A stretch of 64,000 bases of DNA, taken from positions 5,515 through 69,514 of the forward strand of contig DATEUJ010000207.1 of the NCBI GenBank assembly GCA_035283185.1, written 5' to 3'. The notes beneath the pieces are model-generated. The model was not told the origin of the DNA. It ran no database searches and worked only from the letters and a program-made list of their open reading frames with translations. This DNA comes from DASSFZ01 sp035283185. GTDB lineage: Bacteria > Chloroflexota > Anaerolineae > Fen-1058. Below are positions 9,397 to 16,904 of this stretch, piece by piece. How positions within the stretch are numbered: position 1 is the stretch's first letter; the number at the start of each line of letters is the position of its first letter. A program made the translations under genes and the position numbers.

Positions 9397-9422
9397 GAGA
9401 GGACACGGGTGCGTGTCCTCTC
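9397..9422 (-). terminator. Hairpin with GGGTG loop after the GHKL ATPase gene
   Basis: A 10-bp perfect stem (GAGAGGACAC/GTGTCCTCTC) closes a GGGTGC loop. It lies 65 bases past the ATPase stop; minus-strand RNA continues with TCTTCGCC, a weak pyrimidine tail. A second inverted repeat (GTCGATCA/TGATCGAC) follows at once, near 9364-9387. Confidence 0.6.
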
Positions 9423-9486
9423 CCAAACTAGATTCAGGCCAGCAGGCCCCCGCGTACGCGGGGGCAGGCCCGATGTATCCCTCCTC

Positions 9487-11280
9487 CTACGCCATCCGCG
9501 CGATCTTCTTCGTCGCGGCCACGTCTTTCCGCAGCCGCTTCTCCATGCGCGCCATCGCGCTCAGGATGGCCTTCTTGTATGCGCCGTACGCCCCGTTGGG
9601 CACGTCGAAATTCACGCGCGTCGACAGGCGGTCGAGCGTCTCCAGGTGCGCCTCGAGCGCGTGCACTTTCTGGCGCGCCTTCGCCACCCGGCCGCCGATG
9701 AAGTCGTCGCTGATCTGCTCGACCAGGTCTTTGCGGATCGCGTCCCAGTTGACGGCATCGTCCCCGTTCACCGGCCAGTCGGTCCACGCCTCGTACAGTG
9801 CTTGATCTTCGCACGAGCAGACCAGGTAGCCGGCGATCAGGTATCCGACCTCGACCGGTTCCTCGAAGGCCGGCAAGCAGGCAGGCTTGCCCGTCACGGC
9901 ATCCACCGCCATGTCGGCGTCGCAGGCCAGCACGGCGACAGGAATGTCCTCGGCCCAGCGGCCGTTCTTTCGCGTGACGGTGGTCAGCAGGAACGGCAGC
10001 TGATACTGGCCGACCTTGATCGCCTCAGCCAGCCACACTTCGCCCCACTCGCCGGACTTCGCCTTGCGCAGGTCGGTGAAGCGGATCTTCGCGCCCCTGC
10101 TCTCGTCGACGACAGCGTAGGGCAGGCACGCGCCCGATGCGACGGCGTTGTTGATCGAGTCGGCGATATGACCATCAGCCACCCCGATCGCGTTGCGCGT
10201 ATAACGGCGCGCGGTGGGCGCGGAGTGCTCCCAGCCATCGTCCTGGATGTAGTACACGTCCGGGCTGGCCCACTCGTCCCACGAAGCCTGCCGCCAGCCC
10301 AGTCGCTCCAGCACGGCGCGGCCGACGCTCGAGTCTTTCAGCCACTCCGGCGCCGAAGGCCAGGGCGCGTCCGACGTCCGAACGGGCAGCAGGTCAGGCC
10401 AGCCGGCTGTGACGCGCCGGCCTTCGGCGAGGAAGTGCTCGGCGGCGGTATCGAGGATGGCTCGCGCGGCGACCTTCAGCGCGTCGTTGTCCACCAGCTC
10501 GTTGCGGTCGGGCAGCTTGGGCCGCACGCCGCAGCGCTCGTCGACGAACCAGTGGATGCCGTAGTAGCCGTTGATCGCCTTACGCAGATCGTCGCCCTCG
10601 GCCGCTTCGTTCAGTGCGTCGCGGAGCACCTCACTGCCGATCGCGCGATACTCCCAGATGGCGCGCCGGTCGGCGACATAACCGCGCAGCCGGCGGAGCC
10701 CGACCTTGCCGACCGGCGTGTCCAGCTCGAGGCGCGGTTGCCACAGCGTGATCGGCAGGTCCTTGCCGTTCAGCGTCACCGTGAAGGGATAGTAGCCGCG
10801 CGTGGCGGCGATGTCTTCGGCCAGGTCGCGCGCCTCGGTCATACAGATCGTCAGGCGCAGGCCGGCCTGGATGCCGCCGGTTTCCCCTGCCTGCGCAGGC
10901 AGGGCGGTCAGCGGCTTCTTGCCCAGCACGCGCTCCGGGTCGAGCCGCGTCTTCCAGCCACAGCTCTCGACTTCGACGTAGGTGACGATGTCCTTGTCCA
11001 TCAGACTAAACAGGCCGAGGCCCGCCGGCTCGACGATGCGGTTCTCGTCCCAGCCGGTCTGGCCGCCCGTGACCAGCAGCGCCGGGTCCTCGCAGCCGCA
11101 GCCGTCGTCGGCGAAGGTCAGGATGTTACGGTCGAATGTGATCGCGACGCGCGTCGCGCCGGCGCGGTAGGCGTTCTGGAACAACTCGCGCAGCGCGGGT
11201 CGCCAGCCGCCGAAGAAGCGCGGCAGCTCGCCGAGCAGCCGGTCGTCGAGACCGGCAGTGAAGGTTTTGATGGTTGCCAT
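9487..11280 (-). CDS. GHKL (Hsp90/MutL-like) ATPase
   Basis: This 597-residue protein has a clear N-terminal GHKL nucleotide-binding domain: N box RELFQNA (E32, N36), DxGxG motif FADDGCG (D59) and the GLGL lid motif (87-90). In this fold ATP binding drives dimerisation, as in Hsp90, MutL and type II topoisomerases. The remaining 400 residues have no family I can name; they include HWFVDER and end in a basic helix. ATG 11280 follows AGGAGGAACGCC. The gene is flanked by GGGTG-loop hairpins, suggesting a monocistronic unit. A perfect 20-bp palindrome at 10885-10904 sits in frame (peptide PAQAG). A diverged fragment of a paralogue lies at 8176-8340. Plausible roles are DNA-clamp or stress/defence ATPase; substrate unknown. 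Confidence 0.8.
   Translation of the reverse strand: MATIKTFTAGLDDRLLGELPRFFGGWRPALRELFQNAYRAGATRVAITFDRNILTFADDGCGCEDPALLVTGGQTGWDENRIVEPAGLGLFSLMDKDIVTYVEVESCGWKTRLDPERVLGKKPLTALPAQAGETGGIQAGLRLTICMTEARDLAEDIAATRGYYPFTVTLNGKDLPITLWQPRLELDTPVGKVGLRRLRGYVADRRAIWEYRAIGSEVLRDALNEAAEGDDLRKAINGYYGIHWFVDERCGVRPKLPDRNELVDNDALKVAARAILDTAAEHFLAEGRRVTAGWPDLLPVRTSDAPWPSAPEWLKDSSVGRAVLERLGWRQASWDEWASPDVYYIQDDGWEHSAPTARRYTRNAIGVADGHIADSINNAVASGACLPYAVVDESRGAKIRFTDLRKAKSGEWGEVWLAEAIKVGQYQLPFLLTTVTRKNGRWAEDIPVAVLACDADMAVDAVTGKPACLPAFEEPVEVGYLIAGYLVCSCEDQALYEAWTDWPVNGDDAVNWDAIRKDLVEQISDDFIGGRVAKARQKVHALEAHLETLDRLSTRVNFDVPNGAYGAYKKAILSAMARMEKRLRKDVAATKKIARMA
10885..10904. repeat. Perfect 20-bp palindrome inside the GHKL gene
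   Basis: The sequence reads the same on both strands (CCCTGCCTGC followed by its complement) and encodes PAQAG without breaking the frame. It fits the family of in-gene palindromes seen elsewhere in the window. Confidence 0.6.
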
Positions 11281-11325
11281 GTGGCGTTCCTCCTAGAAGA
11301 TTGGGTTCTCCCGGTGGGAGTCCCT
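11281..11325 (-). promoter_or_regulatory. Leader hairpin plus ribosome-binding site of the GHKL gene
   Basis: Minus-strand order is GGGACTCCC, ACC loop, GGGAG, ACCCAATCTTCT, AGGAGGA and ATG. CTCCC/GGGAG can form a 5-bp hairpin just before the ribosome-binding site. See the matching leader at 9316-9360. Confidence 0.5.
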
Positions 11326-11366
11326 TTGCGAAGCGACGAACGTTGGCCCGTCGCCTTGCAAAGAGA

Positions 11367-11388
11367 GAGGACGCCGGTGAGCGTCCTC
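11367..11388 (-). terminator. Hairpin after the Cas4-like gene
   Basis: An 8-bp stem (GAGGACGC/GCGTCCTC) with loop CGGTGA lies 37 bases beyond the nuclease stop. Minus-strand RNA continues TCTCTTTG. It belongs to the GGTG/GGGTG-loop family. Confidence 0.55.
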
Positions 11389-11424
11389 ATCCCAGTTGCA
11401 GATGTGGAGCAAGCGTGTGGCTTG

Positions 11425-12312
11425 CTACTCGTTCATGACCTTCCCGACCGGTCCGCCATGCAGGTCTTCGCACGCGGATCGGACGGGACAGAAATCGCAG
11501 GCCCACAAGTCGTCGGGATCGGTCAGCACGCCCGGCGGATCGTCCTGCAGGAACAGCGGCAGACGTGCTACCAACATCGCGCGCGCCTCGTCGAGCGACA
11601 TCAGCTCGACCGGCGCACGCAGCTGCGTCGCCATGTCCATGTAGGCGATCTCGGCGGTCGCGACGTCGATCCCGTTCTCGGCCAGCAGTAGCCGATACAG
11701 GCTCACCTGCTGGACGTGATGCGGATAGGGGCGCGGCTCGCCGATCGTCTCGATCTCGCCGGCGACGTGCCGGCCGCCGCACGAGACGCAGTCCATCCAT
11801 CGGCTGCGCCAGACGAACTGGCTTTCGCGGATCACCTCGCCGGTGTCCGGGCAGGCCCATGCCCGCCACGGGCCGGGGATGCGCTTGGTGGTCTTGTAGT
11901 CGACGAGCGTGGCCCGGTCGAGCAGGATCAGGTCGGGCTGGCCGGAGATCGTTACCGGCTGGCCGTCGATCGTGATCGTCATCTCGTAGCGCATCTCGGC
12001 GATGGCGAAGGGATCGTCCTCCGCGTACTGCGCCGAGATGCCGTGCATGAGCTGGCCGCGATAGCTCCACCACGCTTCAGACGGCTTGAGCTGGTAGTCG
12101 TGTGTCTGGCTGAGTCGCCACTTGCGCGGGCAGCCCAGCAAAGTGGTGACCGTCAAGCCAAAGCCGTCAGGTCGCAAATGGCGTAGGATGCCGTTGATGA
12201 CGGGCGCCGTCATGTGGCAGCCTGGTCGCGCGCCGCCTCTGGCGCAGGCCAGACAGTCGTCGGACGCAACCGGCGAGCCATCCGCTTCGCACACAAATCC
12301 GGTGAACGGCAT
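11425..12312 (-). CDS. Cas4/RecB-like PD-(D/E)XK nuclease with Fe-S cysteines
   Basis: The 295-residue product shows the RecB-family nuclease core: H90, GQPDLILL (D127) and LVDYKTTK (D138, K140), then the helix HHVQQVSLYRLLL. C61 before the core plus the C-terminal cluster CDFCPVRSAC gives the four-cysteine pattern that holds a 4Fe-4S cluster in Cas4 and AddB. Further N-terminal cysteines (CLACARGGARPGC) and a CVSCGGRH pair could bind another metal. Such enzymes are DNA exonucleases that resect ends. No cas genes or CRISPR arrays are nearby, and the neighbours (RuvB, Hjc-like, RadC, Rad52-like) point to recombination on the element. Start ATG 12312 has AGGAGG at good spacing. Confidence 0.8.
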   Translation of the reverse strand: MPFTGFVCEADGSPVASDDCLACARGGARPGCHMTAPVINGILRHLRPDGFGLTVTTLLGCPRKWRLSQTHDYQLKPSEAWWSYRGQLMHGISAQYAEDDPFAIAEMRYEMTITIDGQPVTISGQPDLILLDRATLVDYKTTKRIPGPWRAWACPDTGEVIRESQFVWRSRWMDCVSCGGRHVAGEIETIGEPRPYPHHVQQVSLYRLLLAENGIDVATAEIAYMDMATQLRAPVELMSLDEARAMLVARLPLFLQDDPPGVLTDPDDLWACDFCPVRSACEDLHGGPVGKVMNE

Positions 12313-12322
12313 GGCTCACCTC

Positions 12323-12493
12323 CTACCTGCCATATCGTTTGAAGGCGGTTTCGTCGTCCTGCGCGCGATGCGCGCAGCGCGGGCAAAACCGATCTTCCGG
12401 CAGCAGCGCCGCATTGCAGTCGGCGCAGGCCGCCGCGACGATGATCGTTGCCGGCGTGACCTTGGTGGGAACGCTGGCGGGTTGCGTGCTCAC
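12323..12493 (-). CDS. Tiny zinc-ribbon protein
   Basis: A 56-residue product with CADC at residues 23-26 and CPRC at 37-40, the two knuckles of a zinc ribbon. GTG 12493 overlaps the TGA of the preceding gene (GTGA), so it is translationally coupled, and GGGAGG lies upstream. Its stop lies within the leader of the Cas4-like gene. It probably makes protein or nucleic-acid contacts. It is one of three very small zinc-ribbon genes in the array. Confidence 0.65.
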   Translation of the reverse strand: MSTQPASVPTKVTPATIIVAAACADCNAALLPEDRFCPRCAHRAQDDETAFKRYGR

Positions 12494-13014
12494 CGCCCTG
12501 CCTCCCGGATGGCGGATTGAATGGCGTCGATCACGAAGTCGTTGACGCGCTCCGCGCCGGCGTCGATGCGCTCGATCACGCGCGCCAGTTCCTCGTCCGC
12601 CGGCTCGCGACCGAGCAGCGTCTTGAACTCGATACGGATGTCGCGACGCGTCCAGTCTGCCAGGACGATCTCCGATTCGTCCTCGCCTTCCGCTCCGTCG
12701 CCGTCTTCGCTCAGCGCGTCGATGGCGTCACCGAGCGTACGATACTCATGCAGCTCACCATCGTGGTCACTGATCCAGATCAAAGGCCGGGACGCCTCCA
12801 CGCTGCTTGCGCCCCGCCCCGCGGGGTAGAACCGCTGGATGGCATCCAGCGCCTGTTCGGACTCCTTGGCCACCACCAGGTACGCCGTGGCGTGATCGGG
12901 ATTGCCGGTCAGGACAAGAGGCAGGCTGTCGCTGGCTTCATACCAGATGCCCACGACGTCGCCCCACGGCTGTCCGGCGAAGTCGCCGATGAGGTAAAAG
13001 GTGTGTTGTTGCAT
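12490..13014 (-). CDS. Hypothetical protein coupled to a zinc ribbon
   Basis: This 174-residue protein starts at ATG 13014 after TAGGAGGAT. Residues 1-95 look globular (YLIGDFAGQPWGDVVGIWYEA, ATAYLVVAKESEQALDAIQRF); a very acidic linker (SEDGDGAEGEDESE) leads to a helical C-terminal domain. Near residue 67 the peptide PAGRGASS is encoded by a short palindrome (12804-12828) of the mobile in-gene family, apparently inserted without breaking the frame. The stop overlaps the start of the zinc-ribbon gene by GTGA. I do not recognise the family. Confidence 0.7.
   Translation of the reverse strand: MQQHTFYLIGDFAGQPWGDVVGIWYEASDSLPLVLTGNPDHATAYLVVAKESEQALDAIQRFYPAGRGASSVEASRPLIWISDHDGELHEYRTLGDAIDALSEDGDGAEGEDESEIVLADWTRRDIRIEFKTLLGREPADEELARVIERIDAGAERVNDFVIDAIQSAIREAGR
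12804..12828. repeat. In-gene palindromic element (GCTTGCGCCCCGC family)
   Basis: GCTTGCGCCCCGC followed by GCGGGG, as also at 27837-27860, 32604-32628, 38279-38303 and intergenically at 25145-25175. Here it adds PAGRGAS to the coded protein. Confidence 0.7.
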
Positions 13015-13029
13015 GGTTGCTATCCTCCT

Positions 13030-13147
13030 ATGTGATTGCTGATAGCAGATGGCCGATGGCAGATAACCGATAATGACCGAGCATCGGCTATCCTTCGCTT
13101 TCGCTCAGGACAGGTCTGCTATTTGCCATCTGCAGTTGACTGTTCGT
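13030..13147. repeat. Word-like intergenic repeat (GATAGCAGATGGC type)
   Basis: The gap is filled with imperfect copies of GCTGATAGCAGATGGC-like words in both orientations, plus a CCTTCGCTTTCGCTCAGGACAGG-type unit near 13088-13113. The same combination recurs at 37140-37230. No ORF or clear promoter is seen. Confidence 0.7.
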
Positions 13148-13651
13148 TTAGAAACTGGGTGGATCGCCCGCCCAGATGTCTGGTTCGCGCTCCAGGAGCG
13201 CGGGGAAGCGATCGGCCGCGCGCTCGCGCGGGATACGGCGCAGGCGCGGGTCGCTCGACTCGCTGTCGATCCGATCGAGGGGGTAACCCCACAGACAGGC
13301 ATCTTCGAGAAGGCTCACCGTGAAGCCACGCTGCTGCAGGCGGTCGGCCACGTCCAGCACACAGGCGTCGCCGTACACGCCGCACAGCAGCAACGGCCGA
13401 TCCTTGTAGTCGTCGAGGTACACCCGATCGACATTTGCGCTTTCGACGATCAGGACGTTGGCCACCGGCAGCGGTGTGTCGCTCGCGCCCGCCGGGTCCG
13501 CCTCGCACAACAGCGATGTGAGTCGCCGGTGCGCGCGGGCCATCGCGATCTGATCGTCGTCGTCGATGGCGTCCAGCGTCGTGTGCCCATACAGCCAGCG
13601 CGGCGACACGTCCACCGCGACGATCACCGGTTGCTTGCGCGATCGCCTCAT
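13148..13651 (-). CDS. Isochorismatase-like cysteine hydrolase
   Basis: This 167-residue protein fits the small cysteine hydrolase fold (isochorismatase/nicotinamidase): VAVDV near the start (D14) and GVYGDACVLDVADRLQQRG (C97) followed by VSLLEDAC, the hallmark nucleophile segment. The Lys of the triad may be K83, but its context is unusual. Family members hydrolyse amide or ester bonds of small molecules. ATG 13651 overlaps the stop of the Hjc-like gene (ATGA), tying it to the RuvB-resolvase cluster. A role beside recombination genes is unexpected; it may act on a nucleotide-derived metabolite, which is speculation. Confidence 0.6.
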   Translation of the reverse strand: MRRSRKQPVIVAVDVSPRWLYGHTTLDAIDDDDQIAMARAHRRLTSLLCEADPAGASDTPLPVANVLIVESANVDRVYLDDYKDRPLLLCGVYGDACVLDVADRLQQRGFTVSLLEDACLWGYPLDRIDSESSDPRLRRIPRERAADRFPALLEREPDIWAGDPPSF

Positions 13652-13956
13652 GGCCGGCCTCCGTGCTGGCGGGGCCGCCGACCGATGCGTCGCACCATCC
13701 AGCCGCCGATGCGGTTGCGCTCCCAGACCTCGCGGGACGCGCACGACGGGACTCGCAGTCGGCGTAGGGCCGCCCGATCGTCGGGATGCACCTGCCCGCG
13801 CGCCTTCACCTGGATGAAACGGACGCGCCGCTCGTTATAGGCGATGAGATCGACCGGGCCTTTCGACCCGGCCGATCGCATCACGGCGTAGCCGTCTTCG
13901 CGGAGGCCGGCGGCAGCCAACCGCTCCAGCCGCGCGCCTTTGGCGTAGCGGTTCAT
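13648..13956 (-). CDS. Hjc-like PD-(D/E)XK resolvase/endonuclease
   Basis: A 102-residue protein with the core of archaeal-type Holliday-junction resolvases and related small nucleases: E11, GSKGPVDLIAY (D36) and RFIQVKARG (Q49, K51). ATG 13956 overlaps the TGA of ruvB by ATGA, and its own stop overlaps the next start the same way, so three genes are coupled. Co-translation with a RuvB motor suggests that it supplies junction cleavage, the role RuvC has in ordinary RuvABC systems; no ruvA or ruvC is visible here. The last 30 residues are very basic (MVRRIGRRPRQ), consistent with DNA binding. It could instead be a YraN-type nuclease. Confidence 0.7.
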   Translation of the reverse strand: MNRYAKGARLERLAAAGLREDGYAVMRSAGSKGPVDLIAYNERRVRFIQVKARGQVHPDDRAALRRLRVPSCASREVWERNRIGGWMVRRIGRRPRQHGGRP

Positions 13957-15041
13957 CCGCCCTCCTCGTCGAGCTCGATCACTTCGTCGCCTTCCACCAG
14001 CTCGAAGTCGTCCTCGTCGATCAGCTCGAACGCCTCGCCGCTGGCGTGGCCGTTCCCACCGAGGTGGACGTGGCCGAGCGGCGTGAGGGCGCGCCCGTAC
14101 CGCGTGCGGGCGATCAGGCCAGCCTGCAGCAGCCACGGCTCGATCACCTGCTCGATGGTGGCCAAGTCGAGACCGCTGGACGCGGCCAGCGACTTGGGAC
14201 CAACCGGCCCGCTGTTGTAGGTTTGGGCCAGCGTGTGGAGGTAGCGCCGGTCGGCGTCCTCCAGTCCGAGTGCGTCCACACCCAGCAGGCTCATCGCATC
14301 GCGGACGATCGCGGCGTCGAGCCGGTCGCAGTCGCGGTCGGTCGCCAGATCGAGCGTGCGCCGGAACAGGCGCAGCGCCACGCGCGGCGTGCCACGGCTG
14401 CGCCGGGCGATCTCCCGTGCCGCGTCCTCCTCGACGGCGATACCGGCCAGAAGGCCGGCGCGCAGCACTACGTCGCGCAGCTCGTCCTCGGTGTAGAGAC
14501 TGAGCGCGAACGAGTGGCCGAAGCGAGCGCGCAGCGGACCCGGCAGCAGGCCGTAGTCGGTCGTCGCGCCGATCAGGGTGAACATCGGCAGCGGCAGGGT
14601 GATGGGCGGATCGCCCCGGTCGAGTACGATGGAGAGCCTGAAATTCTCCATCGCCCCGTACAGCAGCTCGGCGATCTCTGCCCTCAAGCGATGCACCTCG
14701 TCCAGGAACAGCACGTCCTTCGCCTGGACGATGGACAACACAGCAGCCAGGTCGCCGGTCTTGAACAGCGCGGGCGCGGAGACTTCGTGCAGCTGCGCGC
14801 CCATCTCGGCGGCGACGATCGCCGCCAGTGTGGTCTTGCCCAGCCCGGGCGGGCCGAAGAAAACCACGTGCTCCAGCGCCTGCCCGCGCTTCTGCGACGC
14901 GCGCAGCATCATCGCCAATGTCTTCTTGACTTTGGCTTGCCCCACGAAGTCGGTCAGCGCCGAGGGACGGAAGTTACGCTCCTCGGCGCGCTCGACCGGC
15001 GCGGCCGCGACGGGGCCGTTGGGTCTTGTGCTCTTACTCAA
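13953..15041 (-). CDS. ruvB: RuvB-like Holliday junction branch-migration ATPase
   Basis: The 362-residue protein is clearly RuvB: Walker A GPPGLGKT (63-70), Walker B LFLDEVHR (111-118), sensor 1 GATTDYG (158-164), arginine finger GPLRARFG, sensor 2 GTPRVALRL, and a winged-helix C-terminal domain. The last 35 residues are acidic and unusual. Start is TTG 15041 with AGGAGGACAGC upstream. RuvB hexamers drive branch migration at Holliday junctions, normally with RuvA. Here it is coupled to an Hjc-like nuclease rather than to ruvA/ruvC, so it is likely an element-borne paralogue rather than the chromosomal gene. Confidence 0.93.
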   Translation of the reverse strand: MSKSTRPNGPVAAAPVERAEERNFRPSALTDFVGQAKVKKTLAMMLRASQKRGQALEHVVFFGPPGLGKTTLAAIVAAEMGAQLHEVSAPALFKTGDLAAVLSIVQAKDVLFLDEVHRLRAEIAELLYGAMENFRLSIVLDRGDPPITLPLPMFTLIGATTDYGLLPGPLRARFGHSFALSLYTEDELRDVVLRAGLLAGIAVEEDAAREIARRSRGTPRVALRLFRRTLDLATDRDCDRLDAAIVRDAMSLLGVDALGLEDADRRYLHTLAQTYNSGPVGPKSLAASSGLDLATIEQVIEPWLLQAGLIARTRYGRALTPLGHVHLGGNGHASGEAFELIDEDDFELVEGDEVIELDEEGG

Positions 15042-15074
15042 AGCTGTCCTCCTATGCGCGGCTGGGCGCCGGCG

Positions 15075-15773
15075 TTATTCGAACGCGAGCCCGCGTTCTT
15101 TCAGGCTCACGAACCGCTGCCTTCCGATGGTAAGATGGTCAAGCACCTCCAAGTCCAGCAGCTTGCCGGCCTGGATGATCTCCCTCGTCAGCGCGACGTC
15201 CTCCGGCGACGGTGAGGGGTCGCCCGAGGGGTGGTTGTGCGCGACGATGAGCGCTGGGCAGTTAGCGCGGATGGCGGGCCGCAGCACTTCGGCGACGCGC
15301 ACCATCGTCGTGTTGACGCTGCCCTTATAGATCGTCGCGACGTCGATCACCCGGTTGCGCGTGTCCAGTAGGATCACGCGCAACTCCTCCTGCTCGAGGT
15401 GCTGCATCTGCGGGATGAGCAGATCGGCGGCGTCCGCTGGCGTGCGGATCTGCGGCCGGCCCTCGTCGGTCTCGGTAACTGCGCGACGGCCAAGTTCGAT
15501 CGCAGCCTTGACGACCGCGATGCTGCCCGGCCCGATGCCCCTAAGAACCTGCATCTCGATCGCGGGCGCGTTGACCAGGTCGCGCAGCGTGGGATACTCG
15601 GCCAACACGCGCAAGGCCGCATCCGGGTCGCGCAGAACGACCGCCAGTAGTTCGAGATTCGACGCGGCCTGCGCACCGACAGACAACACACGAGACGCGG
15701 GCGTCTCGTGCAGCGCGCGCAGCGACGGGTGAGCCGCCGGCATATCGCCGAAAGACAGTTGTGTCATGGTCAT
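15075..15773 (-). CDS. radC: RadC family JAB/MPN protein
   Basis: A 232-residue RadC: an N-terminal helix-hairpin-helix-like segment (RGIGPGSIAVVKAAIELGRR) and the C-terminal JAMM metal site AHNHPSGDPSPSPED. RadC-type proteins are common on mobile elements; the biochemical role is unsettled despite the historic DNA-repair name. ATG 15773 is preceded by AGGAGGATAGGCT; a second ATG two codons on is also possible. It lies immediately upstream of ruvB with its own leader. The tRNA-like helix at 15857-15899 is 84 bases upstream of the start. Confidence 0.93.
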   Translation of the reverse strand: MTMTQLSFGDMPAAHPSLRALHETPASRVLSVGAQAASNLELLAVVLRDPDAALRVLAEYPTLRDLVNAPAIEMQVLRGIGPGSIAVVKAAIELGRRAVTETDEGRPQIRTPADAADLLIPQMQHLEQEELRVILLDTRNRVIDVATIYKGSVNTTMVRVAEVLRPAIRANCPALIVAHNHPSGDPSPSPEDVALTREIIQAGKLLDLEVLDHLTIGRQRFVSLKERGLAFE

Positions 15774-15856
15774 AGCCTATCCTCCTGAAATTGCTCCGGT
15801 CTTGACCCCCGCAGCGCGAACAAATGCGCCGCGAGGGCGGGCGGAGCCGGATAGGC

Positions 15857-15899
15857 CGTCCCGGCCGGAGTCGAACCGGCCAACAGCACCACGGGGACG
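15857..15899 (-). ncRNA. Minimal tRNA-like (T-arm plus acceptor) helix
   Basis: In minus-strand RNA a 6-bp stem GGCCGG/CCGGCC holds a 7-base loop TTCGACT, which matches the canonical tRNA T-loop. It stacks directly on a second 6-bp helix (GGGACG at the 3' side with CGTCCC at the 5' side), leaving a 12-base bulge where the D and anticodon arms would be. No D arm, anticodon arm or CCA is present. Such a 12-bp T-arm/acceptor helix is the known minimal form recognised by RNase P or RNase Z. A second example is at 25350-25442. Confidence 0.5.
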
Positions 15900-15904
15900 A
15901 AGGA

Positions 15905-15930
15905 AGCGCACAGCGGGTGTGCTGTGCGCT
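15905..15930 (-). terminator. Hairpin with GGGTG loop
   Basis: A 10-bp stem (AGCGCACAGC/GCTGTGCGCT) closes loop GGGTGT, 57 bases after the stop of the 37-residue zinc-ribbon gene and just upstream of the tRNA-like helix. There is no T-run, so it may be a processing or binding site rather than an intrinsic terminator. The stretch 15931-15986 holds an AGGAGGAT site with no start codon at usable distance. Confidence 0.5.
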
Positions 15931-15986
15931 CAACGCTTGCTGAACAAGCGGGATGCGCGAAGCGGGTGAGCCTCGCGGCGATCCTC

Positions 15987-16100
15987 CTATTGGGGCTTGT
16001 GGGCTTTGCAGCGGATGCAGTAGCTTCCGCCCAGGTTGGGGAAGCTGCACATCTGGCAGATCCACACGAGCCCTGCGCGAATCAGATGGTTGATTCGCAT
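15987..16100 (-). CDS. Tiny zinc-ribbon protein
   Basis: A 37-residue product from ATG 16100, preceded by TAGGAGGATCGCC. It carries CQMC and CIRC separated by nine residues (FPNLGG region), a compact zinc ribbon, and a basic tail. Its TAG stop is embedded in another AGGAGGAT sequence that leads to no recognisable gene, so a follower gene may have been lost. The cysteines and the ribosome-binding site make it likely real. Confidence 0.65.
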   Translation of the reverse strand: MRINHLIRAGLVWICQMCSFPNLGGSYCIRCKAHKPQ

Positions 16101-16207
16101 GGCGATCCTCCTACACTCGCACCCATGCTCGTTGCAGGTGCTGGTGAGATGGCCGCGCGTCCGTGAGCGCGTGGCCGTGTTAAGTGATTCCCCGTGACAG
16201 CCGGGGT

Positions 16208-16462
16208 TCAGTGCGTTCGCCGGCGCCACTGACCGGGGCGCGGCGGGATGGCCTCACGCTCAAAGAGCGCAGCCAGGTCCCACGCCAGCACCTCGCCGAA
16301 GCGCAGCACCATCTCCGCGCGCATCTGCGTAGGCGGGCGGCCGCTGCGCTTGTAGTGCACGAACCACGCTTGCTGCTCGGCGCTCAGGGTATCGAGCGTC
16401 AGCATGCACGGCGTGTCGGCCTCAACGCGGCGCAAGGTGAAGCCAAACGGCAACAGAGCCAT
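16208..16462 (-). CDS. Small hypothetical protein
   Basis: An 84-residue product from ATG 16462 behind TAGGAGGATCGCCTG. The middle (LSAEQQAWFVHYKRSGRPPTQMRAEMVLRFGEVLAWDLAALF) looks like a bundle of short helices, possibly a small DNA-binding fold, with a basic C-terminus. No family recognised. The leader contains a perfect CCCCAGA/TCTGGGG hairpin (16494-16511). Confidence 0.6.
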   Translation of the reverse strand: MALLPFGFTLRRVEADTPCMLTLDTLSAEQQAWFVHYKRSGRPPTQMRAEMVLRFGEVLAWDLAALFEREAIPPRPGQWRRRTH

Positions 16463-16851
16463 CAGGCGATCCTCCTATACTGGGGCGCATGTACCCCAGA
16501 GTGATCTGGGGCAGTCTCGCCGCCCCGCCTGTGCGTCGGGAAACCGGCGCGCAGGCCGAACGGCGACAGTATCGCGGGGCGGGGAATCGTCACCGCCCCG
16601 CCTGTCATGGCGATATATGTTTTGTTGAAACAGCGCTTAGTGCGCGCAGCCGGAGCCGTCGATCGTTTTCGCGCAACGCGCCAGGCCGTCCGACCCGTTG
16701 CCTGCCGTAAGAGGGCGAGTTCCGCGCTGCGTGCTACATTGCCTGTATCTACGTGGCGTGCAGTCCCTTTGGGCTTTCCTGAACGACGAAGGTCACAGTT
16801 CGGCCCTCGTCGAGGTTCCAGTAACCCTCGCTGACAGGGAATCAAAAGAGA
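16463..16851. other. Non-coding gap with GC-rich inverted repeats
   Basis: No convincing gene. The first 150 bases contain the CCCCAGA/TCTGGGG hairpin next to the 16462 start and repeated CCGCCCCGCC / GCGGGGCGGGG blocks that can pair with each other. A short AT-rich island (GATATATGTTTTGTTGAAAC, 16610-16629) could hold a promoter, but no clear -35/-10 pair was found on either strand. The right part has a GAGGGTT/AACCTC hairpin near 16812-16830. Confidence 0.5.
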
Positions 16852-16877
16852 GGGAGAGAACGGGTGTGTCCTCTCCC
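16852..16877 (-). terminator. Hairpin with GGGTG loop followed by T-rich tail
   Basis: GGGAGAG/CTCTCCC stem with loop GGGTGT and one internal mismatch. Minus-strand RNA continues TCTCTTTTGATT, making this one of the better intrinsic-terminator candidates of the family. It follows the small zinc-ribbon and helical-peptide genes. Confidence 0.6.
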
Positions 16878-16904
16878 CTCATCGCCTATTCAGTTTGCGG
16901 CACG

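Noticed and set aside
9058..11691. 877-codon plus-strand open frame opposite the GHKL ATPase
   Set aside because: High-GC shadow frame; no ribosome site, composition Arg/Val/Asp-rich without motifs, and the opposite strand holds clear GHKL motifs.
11425..12312. A CRISPR Cas4 adaptation gene
   Set aside because: No cas1, cas2 or array in the window; treated as a Cas4-like recombination nuclease.
14046..15215. 389-codon plus-strand frame opposite ruvB
   Set aside because: RuvB motifs on the minus strand are unambiguous.
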